DNA of 64,000 nt from an uncultured Collinsella sp. (GTDB lineage: Bacteria > Actinomycetota > Coriobacteriia > Coriobacteriales > Coriobacteriaceae). The notes under the pieces were generated by a model, which searched no databases, had not been told where the DNA came from, and saw nothing but the letters and a program-made list of their open reading frames with translations. Below, piece after piece: positions 61,977 to 64,000 of this stretch (the stretch's first letter is position 1; each line of letters begins with the position of its first letter). The stretch spans positions 1 through 64,000 of the forward strand of contig UQJV01000005.1 of assembly GCA_900541475.1 (NCBI GenBank), in the 5' to 3' direction. Made by a program: the position numbers and the translations under genes.

Positions 61977-63350
61977 TCATGGAAGTTCAACAACAGATAG
62001 CCGCCCCTCCAAAATCAACCGGTGCATCAAATTCTTCCCGTGATCCCGGTTGTCCATTGATGCGCCGTACGAATCGAGCAACTTTGATATATTAAGAAGC
62101 AGCTCCTCACGAGCAGTTTCGCAATAGGATTTGTAGAAAAACACCAGTTCAACCGGACCTGTATATAAATCAACAATGTCAAATATTGCTTGAAAATAAG
62201 CGTAATCAGCCTTCGCAAGAGAATGCCCGAATACTTTGATAACAAGTGTTTCTCGAGGTTCTTCTTTTGATGACGCGCCAAATGCAATCGGCTCTCCCCC
62301 GCCGGGCCTCCCAGAACGAATAATTCTAAATGTCTTAGAAAATCTTGCCGCCCCAGGATCATCCATGCAGTTTGTGCCATCGGCACCAAAGATAATATCT
62401 CCGTTAAGCTTGCCGTGGATATTAATGAATTTAAACGTCGACTCGCTCCGCCAAACTGATGGAATCGACGGGCTCGTATAGTTAAAACTGAGCACGGTGG
62501 CCGCTGCAACGTGACCGTCGTTCCAACCCACTTTGCCTGACAACAACTGTTCCATTAGCTGTTCCGAAGCCTGGCCATAATCGTTGTTGAGCTCCACTTC
62601 ATGACCAAGATATCGACTGAACTCAGCTTCCAGCTTATGCAGCTCTTGTTCAAGTGCCGAACGCAGAGAGTTTTGTGTCCAATTTTCAACATCCGTATAT
62701 AAGCCGCAAAGAAAGCTAGCGACAACTTCGGTAGCAAGGCCTGGTGTTTGTTCTTTCAACGCATCTCGGTAGTCTTCAATATCCGTATACGTAAAGGGAA
62801 AGATATCGGAGAAAGTGAAGGGATACTCGGAATCATCGTCATCTTCAAAACTCCCCGCTTTACGAATTTCCCGGGAAACGTCCTCTTCCAGCTTGGCCCA
62901 ATCGTGCCCAGTCGATTTTTCGATCTTCTCATTCAATTGTGCTAAATAGTGATTTGGCCACCTAATCCAAGGATGGGACCGCAGGAACTCAAAATACTCA
63001 AGGAGAGTTCGAATGGTGACGAAATGTTGTTTGTCCATAGATGGGGAGAACGGAAATGTACTAGCGTTGTGCTCCATTTCGATAGCATCGGAGACAACTA
63101 ACTCGATGTCACTCCAATTAACGTCATAGCCTTTATCAGCTAGTTCTTTACGGTAATAGAGAATTAAGTCCCAGGCGGTAATGCCCGAGGCAGAGAGAAC
63201 TTGTGCCCAACCCTTTTTACGGATATTTTTGTTTTTGTCGATAACAACCATCCTCGGTCTAAAGAACTGAACAAACCGGGAATTTAAACCACATGTGATA
63301 TCAAAACCGTTACCGAGAACAAGAAGCTGATGAGAGATGCGCGAGTTCAT
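61977..63350 (-). CDS. AbiH family abortive infection protein
   Basis: 457 residues. AbiH hallmark at the start: LLVLGNGFDITCGLNSRF (GNGFD at 13-17), then an all-helical middle, SFNYTSPSIP, FINIHGKLNG with FGADGTNC, and a C-terminal KVFGHSLAKADYAYFQ (G-x-S-L-x-x-x-D). Known AbiH blocks phage 936/c2-type infection in lactococci; mechanism unclear. Complete gene. GAAAGG before ATG. A second AbiH lies upstream. Confidence 0.88.
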   Translation of the reverse strand: MNSRISHQLLVLGNGFDITCGLNSRFVQFFRPRMVVIDKNKNIRKKGWAQVLSASGITAWDLILYYRKELADKGYDVNWSDIELVVSDAIEMEHNASTFPFSPSMDKQHFVTIRTLLEYFEFLRSHPWIRWPNHYLAQLNEKIEKSTGHDWAKLEEDVSREIRKAGSFEDDDDSEYPFTFSDIFPFTYTDIEDYRDALKEQTPGLATEVVASFLCGLYTDVENWTQNSLRSALEQELHKLEAEFSRYLGHEVELNNDYGQASEQLMEQLLSGKVGWNDGHVAAATVLSFNYTSPSIPSVWRSESTFKFINIHGKLNGDIIFGADGTNCMDDPGAARFSKTFRIIRSGRPGGGEPIAFGASSKEEPRETLVIKVFGHSLAKADYAYFQAIFDIVDLYTGPVELVFFYKSYCETAREELLLNISKLLDSYGASMDNRDHGKNLMHRLILEGRLSVVELP

Positions 63351-63522
63351 TGGATAGGCAGCCTTTCAAAGCAGATAGTTTTTTGAATGAGCCAACGAAT
63401 GCACCATTACAGTTTGGAACGCCCGAACAGTCCTATGCTTAGAATTACCAAAGTGCGAACACTAGAGCTTTAACTAACATCCACCCGAAATCGTCGATAC
63501 GAGACGCAGGCGGTCCAATCAA

Positions 63523-64000
63523 TTAAACAAGTGAATTGAAATTAAAGACCTTACCTGACTCAACCGGGAAAAAACGATCTGATATCGATTTCTCATCTTC
63601 TGCAGCCACATTTGCAACCTCATAGAAACGTCGAACCAAATCACGACGTCGCTTCTGATAAGCCCTGGCAGCCACCGTAGAACGATCTGGTAAACCATAG
63701 TCGAAAATATAAAGCCTGCATGTCGAATCTGACAACCTGTCAGCCACTTGTCGCCAAATGTAACCATCGCTTTCTCCCAAGCTGCAGCCATATATACAAA
63801 TGCTATCGGCTTTAGCTATCAGCTCACTCATCTCAGCAGTTTTCGTATTGCCATAAATTCCGTAGTTCTTTTTTTCTTTAACCCAAAGCTCTTGAAAATC
63901 CACCTTAGAGGAATAAACGGGAGATGTAATCTGATCAGAATCAGAAACGCCAAATATAATATTGGTAGCAGTGCCCCCATCATTGATTTCTCCATGAAGA
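63523..64000 (-). CDS. AbiH family protein, 5' end outside the window
   Basis: The open frame runs to the window edge (LHGEINDGGTATNIIFGVSD...), so a 159-residue C-terminal part is visible. HGEI plus IFGVSD corresponds to IHG..I.FG of AbiH; ADSICIYGCSLGESDGYIW matches the C-terminal GxSLxxxD motif of the neighbour. A paralogue, clearly diverged from the 61977 gene, not a fragment of it. Confidence 0.82.
   Translation of the reverse strand, partial: LHGEINDGGTATNIIFGVSDSDQITSPVYSSKVDFQELWVKEKKNYGIYGNTKTAEMSELIAKADSICIYGCSLGESDGYIWRQVADRLSDSTCRLYIFDYGLPDRSTVAARAYQKRRRDLVRRFYEVANVAAEDEKSISDRFFPVESGKVFNFNSLV

Overview
This is about 64 kb of a GC-rich, low-copy-repeat bacterial chromosome. Gene order (plsX-rpmF-DUF177, acpP-rnc-smc-ftsY-ffh, rimP-nusA-infB-rbfA, a single primary sigma factor), short GC-biased genes, a monoderm-type Pel cluster without outer-membrane parts, and a sucrose PTS point to a gut Coriobacteriia (Actinomycetota); a Collinsella-like organism is my best guess, made from gene content only.

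1-8.2 kb: a possible serine-recombinase scar, a DUF523 protein, ftsH, a cobinamide/cobalamin adenosyltransferase, a MATE pump, an RNA methyltransferase, folA-thyA, and a DUF134/NifX-like fusion with a His/Cys-rich tail flanked by two palindromic operators. 8.2-23.4 kb: a long leftward housekeeping array (recG, rsmD, coaD, coiled-coil protein, DUF177, rpmF, plsX, acpP, rnc, smc, ftsY, ffh) preceded by a DAK2/Asp23 pair and tRNA-Asn. 23.5-40.5 kb: rpoD, dnaG, ribF, truB, nrnA, rbfA, infB, nusA, rimP, then leuS and guaB. 40.6-46.6 kb: a ModE-like regulator, an odd PLP-fold protein without an evident Schiff-base lysine, and a sucrose regulon (scrB, scrA, LacI regulator) with three LacI/CcpA-type operators.

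46.8-57.9 kb: a tightly coupled leftward operon pelD-pelE-pelA(deacetylase)-pelF-pelG-cotH-vtc-DUF4956. It should make a cationic, partly deacetylated Pel-like exopolysaccharide under c-di-GMP control: PelD keeps an RxxD inhibitory-type site next to a degenerate GGDEF. The cotH/vtc/DUF4956 tail couples it to a putative secreted kinase-fold lipoprotein and a polyphosphate-polymerase-like protein.

57.9-64 kb: visibly more AT-rich accessory DNA that looks like a defence island: a dCTP-deaminase-like domain fused to three membrane helices, a strongly structured candidate ncRNA of about 220 nt with its own terminator, an Abi_2/HEPN gene, a transposase scrap, an unknown membrane-anchored protein and two tandem AbiH genes (the second runs off the window). 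Several intergenic spacers hold 120-150 bp elements with long terminal inverted repeats, including two diverged tandem copies upstream of the pel operon.
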